64,000 nt of DNA from an uncultured Ilumatobacter sp. (lineage in GTDB: Bacteria; Actinomycetota; Acidimicrobiia; Acidimicrobiales; Ilumatobacteraceae). Each line of letters starts with the position of its first letter. Position 1 is the first letter of the stretch. The translations under genes and the position numbers were made by a program. Positions 25,634 through 35,404 of this stretch are shown here, in pieces. The notes under the pieces were generated by a model. That model saw nothing but the letters and a program-made list of their open reading frames with translations. It ran no database searches and was not told the DNA's origin. The stretch lies in NCBI GenBank assembly GCA_937905835.1, contig CALCXK010000056.1, forward strand, positions 186,001 through 250,000, in the 5' to 3' direction.

Positions 25634-27112
25634 TCAGTCGCCGAAGAGGTGCCCGACTGGCGTGGCCCGCCGGACGTAGCCCAAGATCGGAGAGGCACGA
25701 ACGGTGGCGTTCGCCCCCTGCGGGATGGCGTTTCGTTCCCCGGAACGCCACGCGTAGACGGTGCGCTGCTTTCCGTCGTCAACAGCGACGAACAACGAGT
25801 AGCGGTCACGTTCGATCCGCTTGCGAACGAATCGCGGGAGTGGTGCCACCTCGGCGGGGCGGCGAGCTCGAAGGACGATCCCGGTACGTTCGACTGTGCT
25901 GAACACGTCGGCTGCTCCGAAGATGGCCACGATGAGGCCGATAACGATCGGAATGACGGTGAGCACCGTGAGGCCGGTCGCCACATCAGCAACCAGCCAG
26001 CCTTGCTCAGGGAACCTCTCGTAGAGTGAATCGAGAGCATCACCACGAGCCGTGTCGCTAAAAAACCGGCGGAGGTTGAGGCCGACGAACGCCGTGATGA
26101 CGCCACCAACGAGTGCGACCACAGGGTGGAGGCCGTAGCCGAGCCGAATCGGATACTTGACGCGCACAAGACGTGGCTCGGCACCAACACTGCTCCATGC
26201 GCGGTGGTGGTCTTCGCGCGCGAGCGGGAACTCGACGGCTGCACCATCGGCCAGGCAGGTAGCGGATGCATAGGCCAGGCGACGGTCGCCGACTTCGAGC
26301 GAGCTTGCAGCCATCTGTCCGAAGTCGCCCGCAATGAGTCGCTGCCGAACAGATAACCACTGTTGCGTTGCAACAAGGCCGGCTTCAGTGTGCGTCAGCG
26401 GACGGTCGATGGTGTGCCGAACGATCCGGTAGCAGAGGGCGACGATCCCGACCAGGATCACAGCTGCCCACACCCGTCGTTCGACCGAGTCAACGACAGC
26501 GATCTCGGCATCGCCGTTGCGCGCACCCCACCACACGAATGCGCTGAGCATGACGATGGCACCCGGGGTAGCCAGCAGCCAGATGGGCCAGCGTCGAGTG
26601 ACGAGGCCGGCGCGTTGTGCGTCGTCGGTGACCAAGGATCGGAAACGACGCCACCAGGAACCCTTGATGTCGACCGCCAGGAACCGTGCGGGGATCGCTC
26701 GATCGGTGGTGAATCGTGCCATCACATGTTGGAGCACCAGGCGTTCGTGCGGGAGCAATGCATCACCCTCGTACGCCGTTGCAGCGGGACGTACGCGGCC
26801 AAGATCGTCGTCATCGTCGAGCGGCGGAAGGAGACGGAGCCAGCCGCGCGCTGCGAGGTCGATGACCGTGGCTCGGAAGCCCGACGCAGTCAGGACGGCG
26901 TCATTCGTCAGCATGTTGACAACGGCGGGGGACTCGTGGCGCAGTGCGCCGGATGTTTCAACAGGTTTCGGGCGCTTCGGGGCGAGGTGAAGCTCGGCAT
27001 ACCAGAGTGCTCCAGCGTCGACCGCAAGCAGTAGAGCGCTGATGACGAGTCCCGATGTAGTGGGTGCGGCAGCGAACTCGTCCCAGCCCAGGCCCATCAT
27101 GCCGATCAACAT
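25634..27112 (-). CDS. DUF2207-like membrane protein
   Basis: A 492-residue membrane protein. An N-terminal helix (TTSGLVISALLLAVDAGALWY) is followed by a winged-helix-like soluble region (SPAVVNMLTNDAVLTASGFRATVIDLAARGWLRLLP). Two helices lie near 185-235 and two more near 325-400. The PPAVVGYLTN-like element followed by an xTLxDLAxRG stretch is the DUF2207 C-terminal hallmark. The usual N-terminal extracellular beta domain is missing, so this is the short form. Function unknown. Confidence 0.7.
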   Translation of the reverse strand: MLIGMMGLGWDEFAAAPTTSGLVISALLLAVDAGALWYAELHLAPKRPKPVETSGALRHESPAVVNMLTNDAVLTASGFRATVIDLAARGWLRLLPPLDDDDDLGRVRPAATAYEGDALLPHERLVLQHVMARFTTDRAIPARFLAVDIKGSWWRRFRSLVTDDAQRAGLVTRRWPIWLLATPGAIVMLSAFVWWGARNGDAEIAVVDSVERRVWAAVILVGIVALCYRIVRHTIDRPLTHTEAGLVATQQWLSVRQRLIAGDFGQMAASSLEVGDRRLAYASATCLADGAAVEFPLAREDHHRAWSSVGAEPRLVRVKYPIRLGYGLHPVVALVGGVITAFVGLNLRRFFSDTARGDALDSLYERFPEQGWLVADVATGLTVLTVIPIVIGLIVAIFGAADVFSTVERTGIVLRARRPAEVAPLPRFVRKRIERDRYSLFVAVDDGKQRTVYAWRSGERNAIPQGANATVRASPILGYVRRATPVGHLFGD

Positions 27113-27175
27113 GGCGACATTGTGGCATCCGCTGACGCTGTGTTGACTCTCAGGTCGAGCACTCGTCGCAATTCA

Positions 27176-28258
27176 TCAGCGTCCAGTTGGTGCAGATCGA
27201 CCGAGTTCTGTGGTGTCGCCCCGGAACCAGACCGTACGTTGCTGGAATGGGATTTCGATTCCAGCGTTGTCATAGCTGGCCTTCAGGGCCTCGCGGAGTT
27301 CGCGCTGTAGCGCCCATTGTGAGCCGGGCGAAGTCTTGACGATCATGCGGAGTGTGATGCCGTCGGCGCCGAGGGTCTCTACACCGAGGACGATGGGGTC
27401 CTCGAGGACATCCGGTGACCATTTCTCGGAGGCGCAGACCTCGAGAGCAGTTGAGAGCATGAGATTCTTCGCCGCGTCGAGGTCGCTGTCGTAGGCGACA
27501 TCGACGTCGACGAGCGCAACCGACCAGAGTTGCGACTTGTTACCCACGCGCTGCACCTCACCGTTCGGCACGTGCCAGACCGTTCCGTCGAGGCTGCGCA
27601 ACACGGTCGTCCTCAGCGTCACCTGTTCAACCTCACCGATGACCCCGCCGAGGTCGACGATGTCGCCAATGCCATACTGATCTTCGACCAGCATGAACAA
27701 CCCGGAAATGCAGTCTTTCACCAAGCTCTGCGCGCCGAAGCCGAGCGCCACGCCGGCGATTCCGGCGCCGGCGATGAACGGTCCCAGATCGAAGCCGAAC
27801 TCGCCGATGACCAAGATGAAAGCAACGACCCAGATCATCACCGTGATCGTGCTTCCCACCACATCTGATATCGACGTTGCCCGAGCATCACGCCGCGGAA
27901 CTGGCTTGGTACCAATGAACGACGATGGATCATCGATGCCGATTTTGGCCAGCCGTCGCGCTGTCGCGTCGCGATCGGGTGCCACGATGCGCTTGACGAG
28001 GTGGCGAACGTAGCGCTGGGCAACCCGTGTGGCGATCCACGCGACGAGGACGATGGCGAGAACCGAGAGCGGCCGTCCGATGAGCCAGTCGGCGACCTGA
28101 GTCAACGTTTCGTTCCCGTCCGTGGCTTCGAACACCCGCTTGCAGATGAACGTCGGCTCGGAGCCGCAGGCTCCGGTCAGCGTCGAGGCGCTGTCGTCGG
28201 CGAGTTTCGGGGAAACGGTGAGGTGCAACACAGCCCCGAACGTACTCAGCGATGGCAC
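27176..28258 (-). CDS. Mechanosensitive ion channel (MscS family)
   Basis: A 360-residue protein. Hydrophobic helices lie at about residues 55-75, 140-158 and 162-190. The pore-lining helix reads GPFIAGAGIAGVALGFGAQSLVKDCISGLFMLVEDQYGIGDIV, the MscS TM3/beta-domain signature. A beta domain (VEQVTLRTTVLRSLDGTVWHVPNGEV) and the C-terminal alpha/beta domain follow. It releases solutes on hypo-osmotic shock. The start is a GTG at 28258. It is divergent from the acyl-CoA dehydrogenase gene. Confidence 0.92.
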   Translation of the reverse strand: MPSLSTFGAVLHLTVSPKLADDSASTLTGACGSEPTFICKRVFEATDGNETLTQVADWLIGRPLSVLAIVLVAWIATRVAQRYVRHLVKRIVAPDRDATARRLAKIGIDDPSSFIGTKPVPRRDARATSISDVVGSTITVMIWVVAFILVIGEFGFDLGPFIAGAGIAGVALGFGAQSLVKDCISGLFMLVEDQYGIGDIVDLGGVIGEVEQVTLRTTVLRSLDGTVWHVPNGEVQRVGNKSQLWSVALVDVDVAYDSDLDAAKNLMLSTALEVCASEKWSPDVLEDPIVLGVETLGADGITLRMIVKTSPGSQWALQRELREALKASYDNAGIEIPFQQRTVWFRGDTTELGRSAPTGR

Positions 28259-28356
28259 CGGGAAACGTGGATGCTCGGCTGGCTGGGACCGTCAACGTGA
28301 CGAACGTCGAGCGCTCGGACTTCTTTGCGCGAATGGCTGTCTGCGACAATCAAAAC

Positions 28357-29589
28357 ATGACTGTCACTGACACCGCCCCGAGTTCGATCTCGACCGATCC
28401 CGAGACGCAACTGGTCAACGACGCGCTCGACGCGCTGCTCGCGGCTCACGATCCGAAGCAGATGGACGACGTAGCGTTCCGCGGAGCACGCTTCGATGCT
28501 GGCCTTGCCTGGGTCCATTTCGCCAAGGGCGACGGCGGAATGGGCCTCCGCCCGGAGCTGAACCGTGTCGTCGACCGGCGCGTCAAGGCAGCGGGTGCGA
28601 AGCCGACCGATCCGAGCAGCTTCTTCATGGCGCTCGCCGGCCCCACGATTGCCACGCACGGCGATGACTCAGTGAAGGAACGCTTCTTGCGTCCGATGTT
28701 CACCGGCGAAGAGCGATGGTGTCAGCTATTCTCTGAGCCCGGTGCCGGTTCCGATTTCGCTGGGCTCGGCTGTCGAGCTGAGCGCGACGGCGACGAGTGG
28801 ATCGTCAACGGGCAAAAGGTGTGGAACACGCTTGCCCACATCGCCGACTTCGGGATGCTCGTCACCCGAACCGATCCCGAAGCCCCGAAGCACAAGGGGA
28901 TGACGTATTTCGCCCTCGACATGCGTGCCGAAGGTGTCGAAGTCCGACCGCTCCGCCAGATCACTGGTGAGGCCGAGTTCAACGAGGTCTACTTAACCGA
29001 CGTGCGTGTGCCGGACGCGTGTCGCGTGGGTGCTGTCGGTGAAGGTTGGCGGGCCAGTTTGACCACGCTCATGAACGAGCGCAGCGCGATCGGTGGTGGC
29101 GGCGGCGGTGCGCCCAGGCGCGGTGGTGCAGCCAACGACGCCGTACAGGTCTGGGAGGCCATGGACGAGTCGCGCAAGGACGCAGCCACCAAGGATCGCC
29201 TCATGCACTTCTGGGTCCAGGCAGAGGTCGGGCGCCTCACCAATATGCGTGCGAGCCAAAACGCTCGTTCGGGCAACCCCGGTCCGGAAATGTCGATTGC
29301 GAAACTCGCATACTCCGAACTGAATAAGGCGCTGTACGAGTTCTGCATGAACCTGCTTGGCGCCGACGCGCTCATTGGGTACGACTACTCGTTCCGTCGT
29401 CCGGAGGATCTCGACGTGAGTGGCACCGCGCACGGCCTGCGCTACGCCTTTCTTCGCGTTCGGGCGAACTCGATCGAGGGCGGCACTTCGGAGATCATGC
29501 GAAACATCTTGGGAGAACAGGTTCTGGGCCTGCCGGGTGAACCCCGCGTCGACAAGTCCGGTCCGTGGAATGAGGTCCCCCGCAACTGA
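28357..29589 (+). CDS. Acyl-CoA dehydrogenase family protein
   Basis: A 410-residue flavoprotein. Motifs are CQLFSEPGAGSDFAGLGCRAERDGDEWIVNGQKVWNT (FAD/substrate loop), the glycine-rich GGGGGGAPRRGG loop, the PGPEMSIAKLAYSELNK helix and the C-terminal ANSIEGGTSEIMRNILGEQVLGLP. Glu in EGGT is the usual catalytic base position. This subfamily in actinobacteria often works on steroid or long-chain acyl-CoA. The ATG at 28357 is preferred because upstream residues do not match the family. Confidence 0.9.
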   Translation: MTVTDTAPSSISTDPETQLVNDALDALLAAHDPKQMDDVAFRGARFDAGLAWVHFAKGDGGMGLRPELNRVVDRRVKAAGAKPTDPSSFFMALAGPTIATHGDDSVKERFLRPMFTGEERWCQLFSEPGAGSDFAGLGCRAERDGDEWIVNGQKVWNTLAHIADFGMLVTRTDPEAPKHKGMTYFALDMRAEGVEVRPLRQITGEAEFNEVYLTDVRVPDACRVGAVGEGWRASLTTLMNERSAIGGGGGGAPRRGGAANDAVQVWEAMDESRKDAATKDRLMHFWVQAEVGRLTNMRASQNARSGNPGPEMSIAKLAYSELNKALYEFCMNLLGADALIGYDYSFRRPEDLDVSGTAHGLRYAFLRVRANSIEGGTSEIMRNILGEQVLGLPGEPRVDKSGPWNEVPRN

Positions 29590-29640
29590 GTTCTCGAATC
29601 GATCAAGAGACGTGAAGAACCGCCGATGTATTCCTCGGCG

Positions 29641-29668
29641 TTAACGCGTCTGACACTCCCACTAAAGT
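29641..29668 (+). promoter_or_regulatory. Probable promoter of the ugd-uxs operon (leaderless)
   Basis: TTAACG (29641-29646) and TAAAGT (29663-29668) are spaced by 16 bases. The -10 hexamer ends 8 bases before the ATG at 29677, the spacing expected for a leaderless actinobacterial transcript. No Shine-Dalgarno is visible. Confidence 0.4.
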
Positions 29669-29676
29669 TCACACCT

Positions 29677-31002
29677 ATGTCAGCCTCAGCCTCAGCAATC
29701 CGCCTCGGTGTCGTTGGTACCGGCTACGTCGGATTAACGACAGGGGCGTGCTTTGCCCACATCGGGCACCATGTCGTGTGTGGTGACATCGACCAACGCA
29801 AGGTCGACCTCCTGAATGACGGACAGATCCCCATCGTCGAAGACGGCCTCGAGCAGATCGTTCGCGATGCCCGGTCAGCAGGGCGGCTTGAGTTCGTCCT
29901 GGGTGCAGCTGCCGCAGCAGCGGACGCCGACATCGTGTTTCTGTGCGTCCCGACGCCGCAGAGCGAAGATGGCAGCGCCGACCTGTCGTACATCGAAAAA
30001 GCTGCTGCTCAAATCGCGCCGATCTTGAAGCCTGGCGCTGTCGTCGTCAACAAGTCGACTGTCCCCGTGGGCTCGACCCTCGCGGTCGAAGCGGTGCTCC
30101 AGCGTGACGACGTCTTCGTTGTGTCGAACCCAGAGTTCCTGCGTGAAGGCACCGCCGTCGGCGATTTCTTGCAACCCGACCGTGTCGTCATTGGATCAGC
30201 GAACCGCGCCGCAGCCGAGAAAGTCGCAGGGCTCTACGACAGCATCGACACCCTGATCATCATCACCGATCCGGCATCTGCCGAAACGATCAAGTATGCC
30301 GCCAATGGTTTCCTGGCAATGAAAGTCTCCTTCGTCAACGCCATCGCGGCCATGTGCGAAGCCGTCGGTGCCGACGTCACCGCTGTCGTTGAGGGGATTG
30401 GTTCGGACAAGCGCATCGGCCGTCAGTTCCTCAATCCTGGTCCCGGCTGGGGTGGTTCCTGCTTCCCGAAGGACTCACGTGCGTTGGTCAAGATCGCCGA
30501 AGACCACGGCTACAACTTCTCGATGATGAAGGGCGTAGTCGAAGTCAACGACGAACAGCGTGCCCGCATGATCGACAAGGTCGCAAGGGCCGTCGGTCGC
30601 CACCATTCGAACCTGACCGGAGTGACGGTCGGGGCGATGGGACTGACGTTCAAGGCCGGAACTGACGACCTCCGCGAATCGCCAGCAATGGCAATCATCG
30701 CCGAACTTCGCCGCGCCGGTGCGGTAGTACGGGCATTCGACCCGACCACGTGCGGCGAGCTGTCTCCTCACCAGGAGCTTGCACTGGCCGGCATTGAACT
30801 GACATCAGCACTGATCGACGTCACTGACGGGGCCGACGTGATCTGCGTGTTCACCGAGTGGCCAGAATTCGCGGAGGTCGATCTCGAGCAGGTCGCACAG
30901 CGAGCAGGGGCCGGGACCACAATGGTCGACATGCGCAACCTGTTTGACCCTGCTGACGTCAAGAATACTGGCCTCGGCTACGACGGCGTCGGCCGTCGCT
31001 GA
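29677..31002 (+). CDS. ugd: UDP-glucose 6-dehydrogenase
   Basis: A 441-residue three-domain enzyme. GVVGTGYVGLTTGACFAHIGH binds NAD; FLCVPTPQSEDGSADLSY and SNPEFLREGTAVGDFLQPDRVVIG are family signatures; catalytic Cys lies in GPGWGGSCFPKD; and GLTFKAGTDDLRESPA opens the UDP-binding domain. It oxidises UDP-glucose twice to UDP-glucuronate. Its stop overlaps the start of the uxs gene by one base (TGATG), so product and substrate enzymes are coupled. Purpose: precursors for surface polysaccharide. Confidence 0.95.
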   Translation: MSASASAIRLGVVGTGYVGLTTGACFAHIGHHVVCGDIDQRKVDLLNDGQIPIVEDGLEQIVRDARSAGRLEFVLGAAAAAADADIVFLCVPTPQSEDGSADLSYIEKAAAQIAPILKPGAVVVNKSTVPVGSTLAVEAVLQRDDVFVVSNPEFLREGTAVGDFLQPDRVVIGSANRAAAEKVAGLYDSIDTLIIITDPASAETIKYAANGFLAMKVSFVNAIAAMCEAVGADVTAVVEGIGSDKRIGRQFLNPGPGWGGSCFPKDSRALVKIAEDHGYNFSMMKGVVEVNDEQRARMIDKVARAVGRHHSNLTGVTVGAMGLTFKAGTDDLRESPAMAIIAELRRAGAVVRAFDPTTCGELSPHQELALAGIELTSALIDVTDGADVICVFTEWPEFAEVDLEQVAQRAGAGTTMVDMRNLFDPADVKNTGLGYDGVGRR

Positions 31003-31940
31003 TGCGCGTCGTTGTCGCCGGTGGCGCCGGATTCCTGGGTTCGCATCTCATCGACGCACTACTCGCCCGTGGCGATGAGGTCGTCTGTCTCGACAACTAC
31101 GTGACGAGCCAACCCGCCAACGTGGCGCACCTCGTCGACAATCCCGCGTTCACCCTCGTGGAGGGTGACATCATCGCGTCGTGCGATGTCGACGGACCTG
31201 TCGACGCCGTGATGAACTTCGCGAGCCCTGCCTCGCCAAAAGACTATTACGCACTGCCGATCGAGACCCTCGATGTTGGCAGCATCGGGACGCGCAACCT
31301 TCTCGAACTCGCACATCGCAACGACGCCAAGTTTTTCATGGCGTCGACGAGCGAGGTCTACGGCGACCCGTTGGTCCACCCGCAGCCGGAGACCTACTGG
31401 GGCCACGTCAACTCGATCGGGGAGCGATCGATGTACGACGAAGCGAAGCGGTTCTCCGAGGCGCTGACCATGGCGTATCACCGTTCGAAAGGCGTCGACG
31501 TCAAGATCGTCCGCATCTTCAACACCTACGGTCCGCGTATGCAGCCTGATGACGGGCGCGTTGTGTCGAACTTCATCGTGCAGGCGCTACGCGGCCAGGC
31601 GTTGACCATCTACGGCGACGGTAAGCAGACACGGAGCTTCTGCTACGTCGCTGATGAAATTCGCGGCTTTCTCGCACTGCTCGACAGTGATCAAACCGGC
31701 CCGATCAACATTGGCAACCCCAACGAGTTCTCCATGCTCGAATTGGCCGAGATGATCGTGGAACTGACGGATTCGCCCGGCGGACTCGTCTATGAGCCGT
31801 TGCCCAGCGACGACCCGAAGCAGCGTCAACCCGACATCACGTTGGCCAAGCAGTACCTCGGCTGGGAGCCCACGATTCAGCTCCGTGAGGGCCTCGAGAA
31901 GACGATCCCGTACTTCGTCGAACTTCTCGCGCTGGGTTGA
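31002..31940 (+). CDS. uxs: UDP-glucuronate decarboxylase (UDP-xylose synthase)
   Basis: A 312-residue extended SDR. GGAGFLGSHLIDALL binds NAD. The UXS signature is ASTSEVYGDPLVHPQPETYWGHVNSIGERSMYDEAKRFSEAL, with the catalytic YxxxK in YDEAK and Glu-Arg-Ser in the GERS loop. The C-terminal LPSDDPKQRQPDITLAKQYLGWEP is typical. It converts UDP-glucuronate to UDP-xylose. Being coupled to ugd, the pair makes a complete UDP-glucose to UDP-xylose route, feeding cell-surface glycans. Confidence 0.94.
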   Translation: MRVVVAGGAGFLGSHLIDALLARGDEVVCLDNYVTSQPANVAHLVDNPAFTLVEGDIIASCDVDGPVDAVMNFASPASPKDYYALPIETLDVGSIGTRNLLELAHRNDAKFFMASTSEVYGDPLVHPQPETYWGHVNSIGERSMYDEAKRFSEALTMAYHRSKGVDVKIVRIFNTYGPRMQPDDGRVVSNFIVQALRGQALTIYGDGKQTRSFCYVADEIRGFLALLDSDQTGPINIGNPNEFSMLELAEMIVELTDSPGGLVYEPLPSDDPKQRQPDITLAKQYLGWEPTIQLREGLEKTIPYFVELLALG

Positions 31941-32092
31941 GCCCGTAACGTCGCCGGCTCGAGGCGATTCTCAACCGGTCGACGCCGGGCGCATGTTGCC
32001 CCGATGGGCGTCGACGGTCATCAGATCTCCCTCGACGATCTGATCGATGACCTGCTGGCGTAGGCTCTGCCATCGTGTGGGGCCAGAGAGTG

Positions 32093-33373
32093 ATGAAGAG
32101 TCTTCGTCCCGCCACCTTCGACATCGCCTCCGGTGAGTTCCGCGACCTTGTTCGCCGTTCCCGAGAAGTCGTGTTGCTCGCCGCGATCACCGGAGCGATC
32201 ACCGGGCTGGGTGTTCGGTTTTTCGAGTTCTTCGTCACCGAGGTCGCCTTCGATCGTGTGCTGTACGGCCCGCTGTGGTTCGCCGCGATCGCACCGGGCC
32301 TCGGCCTCGTGGCATCGGCGGTCATTTTGAGGACGGTCGGCAAGGGCGCAACGCCTGCCACGTCTGACGAATATCTCCGTGCATTCCACGACCCCGAGTA
32401 TCCGCTTCGCCCGAGAGCGTTTATTGGCCGTATTGCCGCGGCATTCACGACACTCGGAATGGGTGGCGCATTGGGACTGGAAGGCCCATCGATGTACGGC
32501 GGCTCCGCCATGGGCGCATTCATCCAGCGACGCGTTCCGGCAGCTTTTCGCGGCGCCGACTATCGGACCCTGTTGGTTGCCGGTGCTGCGGCCGGTGTGG
32601 CAGCGATCTTCAAGGCGCCGGCAACCGGAGCGATCTTCGCCCTCGAAGTTCCGTTCCGTGACCAGATGGCGCGCCGTATGCTGCTGCCCGCCCTCGTGGC
32701 ATCAGCGTCCGGATACCTCGTGTTCGTGGCGTTGAGTAGCACGAGCCCGATCTTCTCATTCGACGCTGACCGTGCTGTTGCGTTCCAATACAAAGACCTC
32801 GCTGGTGCTGTGCTCATCGGGATCGGCTGCGCACTGGGTGCCCGAGCGTTCTCCCGGCTGGTTCGGCTGGCCAAAGCGTTTACGCTGCGGCCGATCGTCA
32901 CCCGTCTCCTGGTGACCAGCACCACGTTGATCGTACTGTTCGTCGTCACTCGGGTGCTCACCGGCGAGAGCCTCACGCTCGGCTCTGGCTACGAAGTCTT
33001 CGGCTGGCTGGCTGAATCGCACTCCATCTGGCTGCTCGTCGCCATCTTCTTCATTCGATGTATGGCGACTGCTACAACGTTGGCCGGTGGCGGTGTCGGT
33101 GGTGTGTTCGTCCCGCTCGTCGTCGGTGGTGCCATCGTCGGTCGTGGCGTTGGCGACATCGTCAACCCGCTTGATCCGACGCTCTACGTGCTGCTCGGTG
33201 TGGCAGCTTTCCTCGGCGCTGGATATCGAGTTCCGCTTGCAGCCGTGATGTTCGTTGCCGAAACGACAGGGCAGCCGGGTTTCATCGTGCCGTCCCTGTT
33301 CGCTGCGGTCGCAGCCGAACTCGTGATGGGCGATAAATCGATCACCTCGTTCCAGCGCAGTCCCTCGATCTGA
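32093..33373 (+). CDS. ClC-family chloride channel/antiporter
   Basis: A 426-residue membrane protein. The selectivity elements are GMGGALGLEGPSMYGGSAMG (GxEGP region), GAAAGVAAIFKAPATGAIFALEVPF (AIFKAPxxGxxFALE), GGGVGGVFVPLVVGG (GGxFxP) and GAGYRVPLAAVMFVAE. The external gating Glu is present in LGLEGPS; the proton-glutamate of antiporters is not clearly seen. No CBS domains. The start could also be the GTG at 32075. The region 31941-32092 upstream holds no confident gene. Confidence 0.93.
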   Translation: MKSLRPATFDIASGEFRDLVRRSREVVLLAAITGAITGLGVRFFEFFVTEVAFDRVLYGPLWFAAIAPGLGLVASAVILRTVGKGATPATSDEYLRAFHDPEYPLRPRAFIGRIAAAFTTLGMGGALGLEGPSMYGGSAMGAFIQRRVPAAFRGADYRTLLVAGAAAGVAAIFKAPATGAIFALEVPFRDQMARRMLLPALVASASGYLVFVALSSTSPIFSFDADRAVAFQYKDLAGAVLIGIGCALGARAFSRLVRLAKAFTLRPIVTRLLVTSTTLIVLFVVTRVLTGESLTLGSGYEVFGWLAESHSIWLLVAIFFIRCMATATTLAGGGVGGVFVPLVVGGAIVGRGVGDIVNPLDPTLYVLLGVAAFLGAGYRVPLAAVMFVAETTGQPGFIVPSLFAAVAAELVMGDKSITSFQRSPSI

Positions 33374-33434
33374 CTCGACGACCGCCGGACCGGCTGCTTC
33401 GATCGGGGTCGGTGGTCTCGGTTAGACACTCTGC

Positions 33435-35273
33435 ATGAGTGTTGAAGTGTCGACGGAGTTGCAAGGAACATTGGTGGCGTTGCTCGTCGGAGCAGGTGAT
33501 CCGGTGCGAGCCGGGGGAGTGGTAGCGCTCGTCGAGTCGATGAAGATGCACCACGAGGTTCTGGCTCCGGTCGACGGTGTCGTCGATGCTGTGGTCGCGG
33601 TTGAAGGGTCGATGTTGTCGCCCGGCGATGTGGTGGTGACGCTGGGCCCCCCGATTGCTGCCGCTGCGGGTGATGCACTGCCGCCTGTCGACGTCTCCTC
33701 TGCGTCGTCGCTACCGAAGGGGCTCGACCGGCCAGATCTGGCCGAAGTGATTGACCGGCACGAGAGCGGACTCGACGCAGCTCGGCCCGACGCAGTTGAG
33801 AAGCGTCGCCGACGCAACCGGAGAACAGCACGTGAGAACGTCGCTGACCTCGTCGACGAGGGCTCGTTTATCGAGTACGGCCCGCTGGTGATTGCTGCAC
33901 AGCGGCGGCGGCGCGACGTCGCCGACCTGATCGCCAAGACACCCGCTGACGGGCTGGTTGGTGGGATCGGCGACATCAACGGACATCTCTTCGCTGATGC
34001 ACGGACGCGCAAGGCGATCGCTGTGTCGTACGACTACACCGTTCTGGCTGGCACGCAGGGCACTCAGAACCACCGCAAGAAGGACCGGCTGTTCGAACTT
34101 GCTGAGCAACTGCGCATTCCGCTGGTCTTCTTCACCGAAGGTGGCGGCGGTCGGCCGGGCGACACCGATGGGATCGGAGTGAGCGGCCTCGACTGCCTCG
34201 CGTTTCTGTGGTTCGCACAACTCTCGGGCACCGTGCCGCTCATCGGCGTCAACGCCGGGTACTGCTTCGCTGGCAATGCTGCCATTCTTGGTTGCTGCGA
34301 CATCGTCATCGCTACCGAAGACTCGAACATCGGCATGGGGGGCCCGGCGATGATCGAAGGTGGCGGGCTCGGCGTGTTCGAGCCGACCGAAATCGGCCCG
34401 ATCGAAGTGCAGCGCGCCAACGGTGTCGTCGACATTGTGGCGGTCGACGAAGCGGAAGCCACGATGTTCGCGAAGCGTTGCGTCGGTTACTTTCAGGGCA
34501 CGACCGCTGAGTGGGAAGCACCTGATCAGACGGCGCTGCGCGACGTGGTGCCGCTCGATCGGCTGCGCGCCTACGACATCCGCACGGTGATCAACGGGCT
34601 CTTCGACATCGGCTCGATGACTGAACTTCGGCGCGACTTTGGGTTGGGCATGGTGACGGCCTTCGCCCGGCTCGAAGGCCGACCTGTGGGCGTCGTGGCG
34701 AACAATCCCCACCATCTGGCGGGTGCGATCGATTCTGACGGGGCCGATAAGGCAGCGCGGTTCATGCAGCTCTGCGATGCGCACGGCCTTCCAATCATCA
34801 CCCTGTGCGACACGCCCGGGATGATGGTTGGTCCCGATATCGAGGCCAGCGCACTGGTGCGGCACTGTTCACGATTGTTCGTCACTGGTGCCAACGTCTC
34901 GGTCCCGATGATCACGATCGTCACGCGTAAGGCGTACGGGCTCGGGGCGCAGGCAATGATGGGCGGTTCAACTAAGGCGCCGCTCGCCTGCCTGTCGTGG
35001 CCGACCGGCGAGTTCGGCGGCATGGGCCTCGAAGGTGCCGTCCGGCTCGGCTACAGCAAGGAACTGGCGGCGGTTGCATCTGATGCCGAGCGCGACGCGT
35101 TGTTCATCGAGATGGTCGACCGGATGTATGAGCATGGCAAGGCGCTGAGCGTGGCGACGCACTTCGAGATCGACGATGTCATCGACCCAGCCGATTCGCG
35201 CCGCTGGCTCTCAACGTTGCTTGCTGCAGCACCGCCAGCGCGCGGGGATCGCCCCAACATCGATACGTGGTAA
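33435..35273 (+). CDS. Biotin-carrier / acyl-CoA carboxyltransferase fusion
   Basis: A 612-residue protein. Residues about 1-72 are a biotinyl domain with VESMKMHHEV (biotinylated Lys near 37). After a linker, residues about 115-600 are a complete carboxyltransferase (beta and alpha halves): GGIGDINGHLFADARTRKAIAVSYDYTVLAGTQG, CFAGNAAILGCCDIVIATEDSNIGMGGPAMIEGGG and MMGGSTKAPLACLSWPTGEFGGMGLEGAVRLG. Normally the biotin domain is on the biotin-carboxylase subunit in acyl-CoA carboxylases. Here it is N-terminal to the transferase and no biotin carboxylase is adjacent, so one must be supplied in trans. Substrate unknown. Confidence 0.88.
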   Translation: MSVEVSTELQGTLVALLVGAGDPVRAGGVVALVESMKMHHEVLAPVDGVVDAVVAVEGSMLSPGDVVVTLGPPIAAAAGDALPPVDVSSASSLPKGLDRPDLAEVIDRHESGLDAARPDAVEKRRRRNRRTARENVADLVDEGSFIEYGPLVIAAQRRRRDVADLIAKTPADGLVGGIGDINGHLFADARTRKAIAVSYDYTVLAGTQGTQNHRKKDRLFELAEQLRIPLVFFTEGGGGRPGDTDGIGVSGLDCLAFLWFAQLSGTVPLIGVNAGYCFAGNAAILGCCDIVIATEDSNIGMGGPAMIEGGGLGVFEPTEIGPIEVQRANGVVDIVAVDEAEATMFAKRCVGYFQGTTAEWEAPDQTALRDVVPLDRLRAYDIRTVINGLFDIGSMTELRRDFGLGMVTAFARLEGRPVGVVANNPHHLAGAIDSDGADKAARFMQLCDAHGLPIITLCDTPGMMVGPDIEASALVRHCSRLFVTGANVSVPMITIVTRKAYGLGAQAMMGGSTKAPLACLSWPTGEFGGMGLEGAVRLGYSKELAAVASDAERDALFIEMVDRMYEHGKALSVATHFEIDDVIDPADSRRWLSTLLAAAPPARGDRPNIDTW

Positions 35274-35404
35274 GTGGTCGCCCAGCGGACGACGGCGTGT
35301 CGACCCCTGCGCCGTGCACCGCTGCTCGGCCGAGGGCCTGCCAACCTTGGATACGAGTGAAAAGCGAGCAGTCAACTGTGGGGCTGCTGCGGTGGACTGT
35401 CAGC

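Noticed and set aside
31941..32092. Short frames on both strands before the ClC gene
   Set aside because: Protein-like snippets (plus strand DDLIDDLLA; minus strand VIDQIVEGDLMTVDAHRGN) occur but no complete gene, start or family can be supported.
33711..34865. A 384-codon minus-strand frame
   Set aside because: Antisense to the carboxyltransferase fusion; a product of high GC at third positions.
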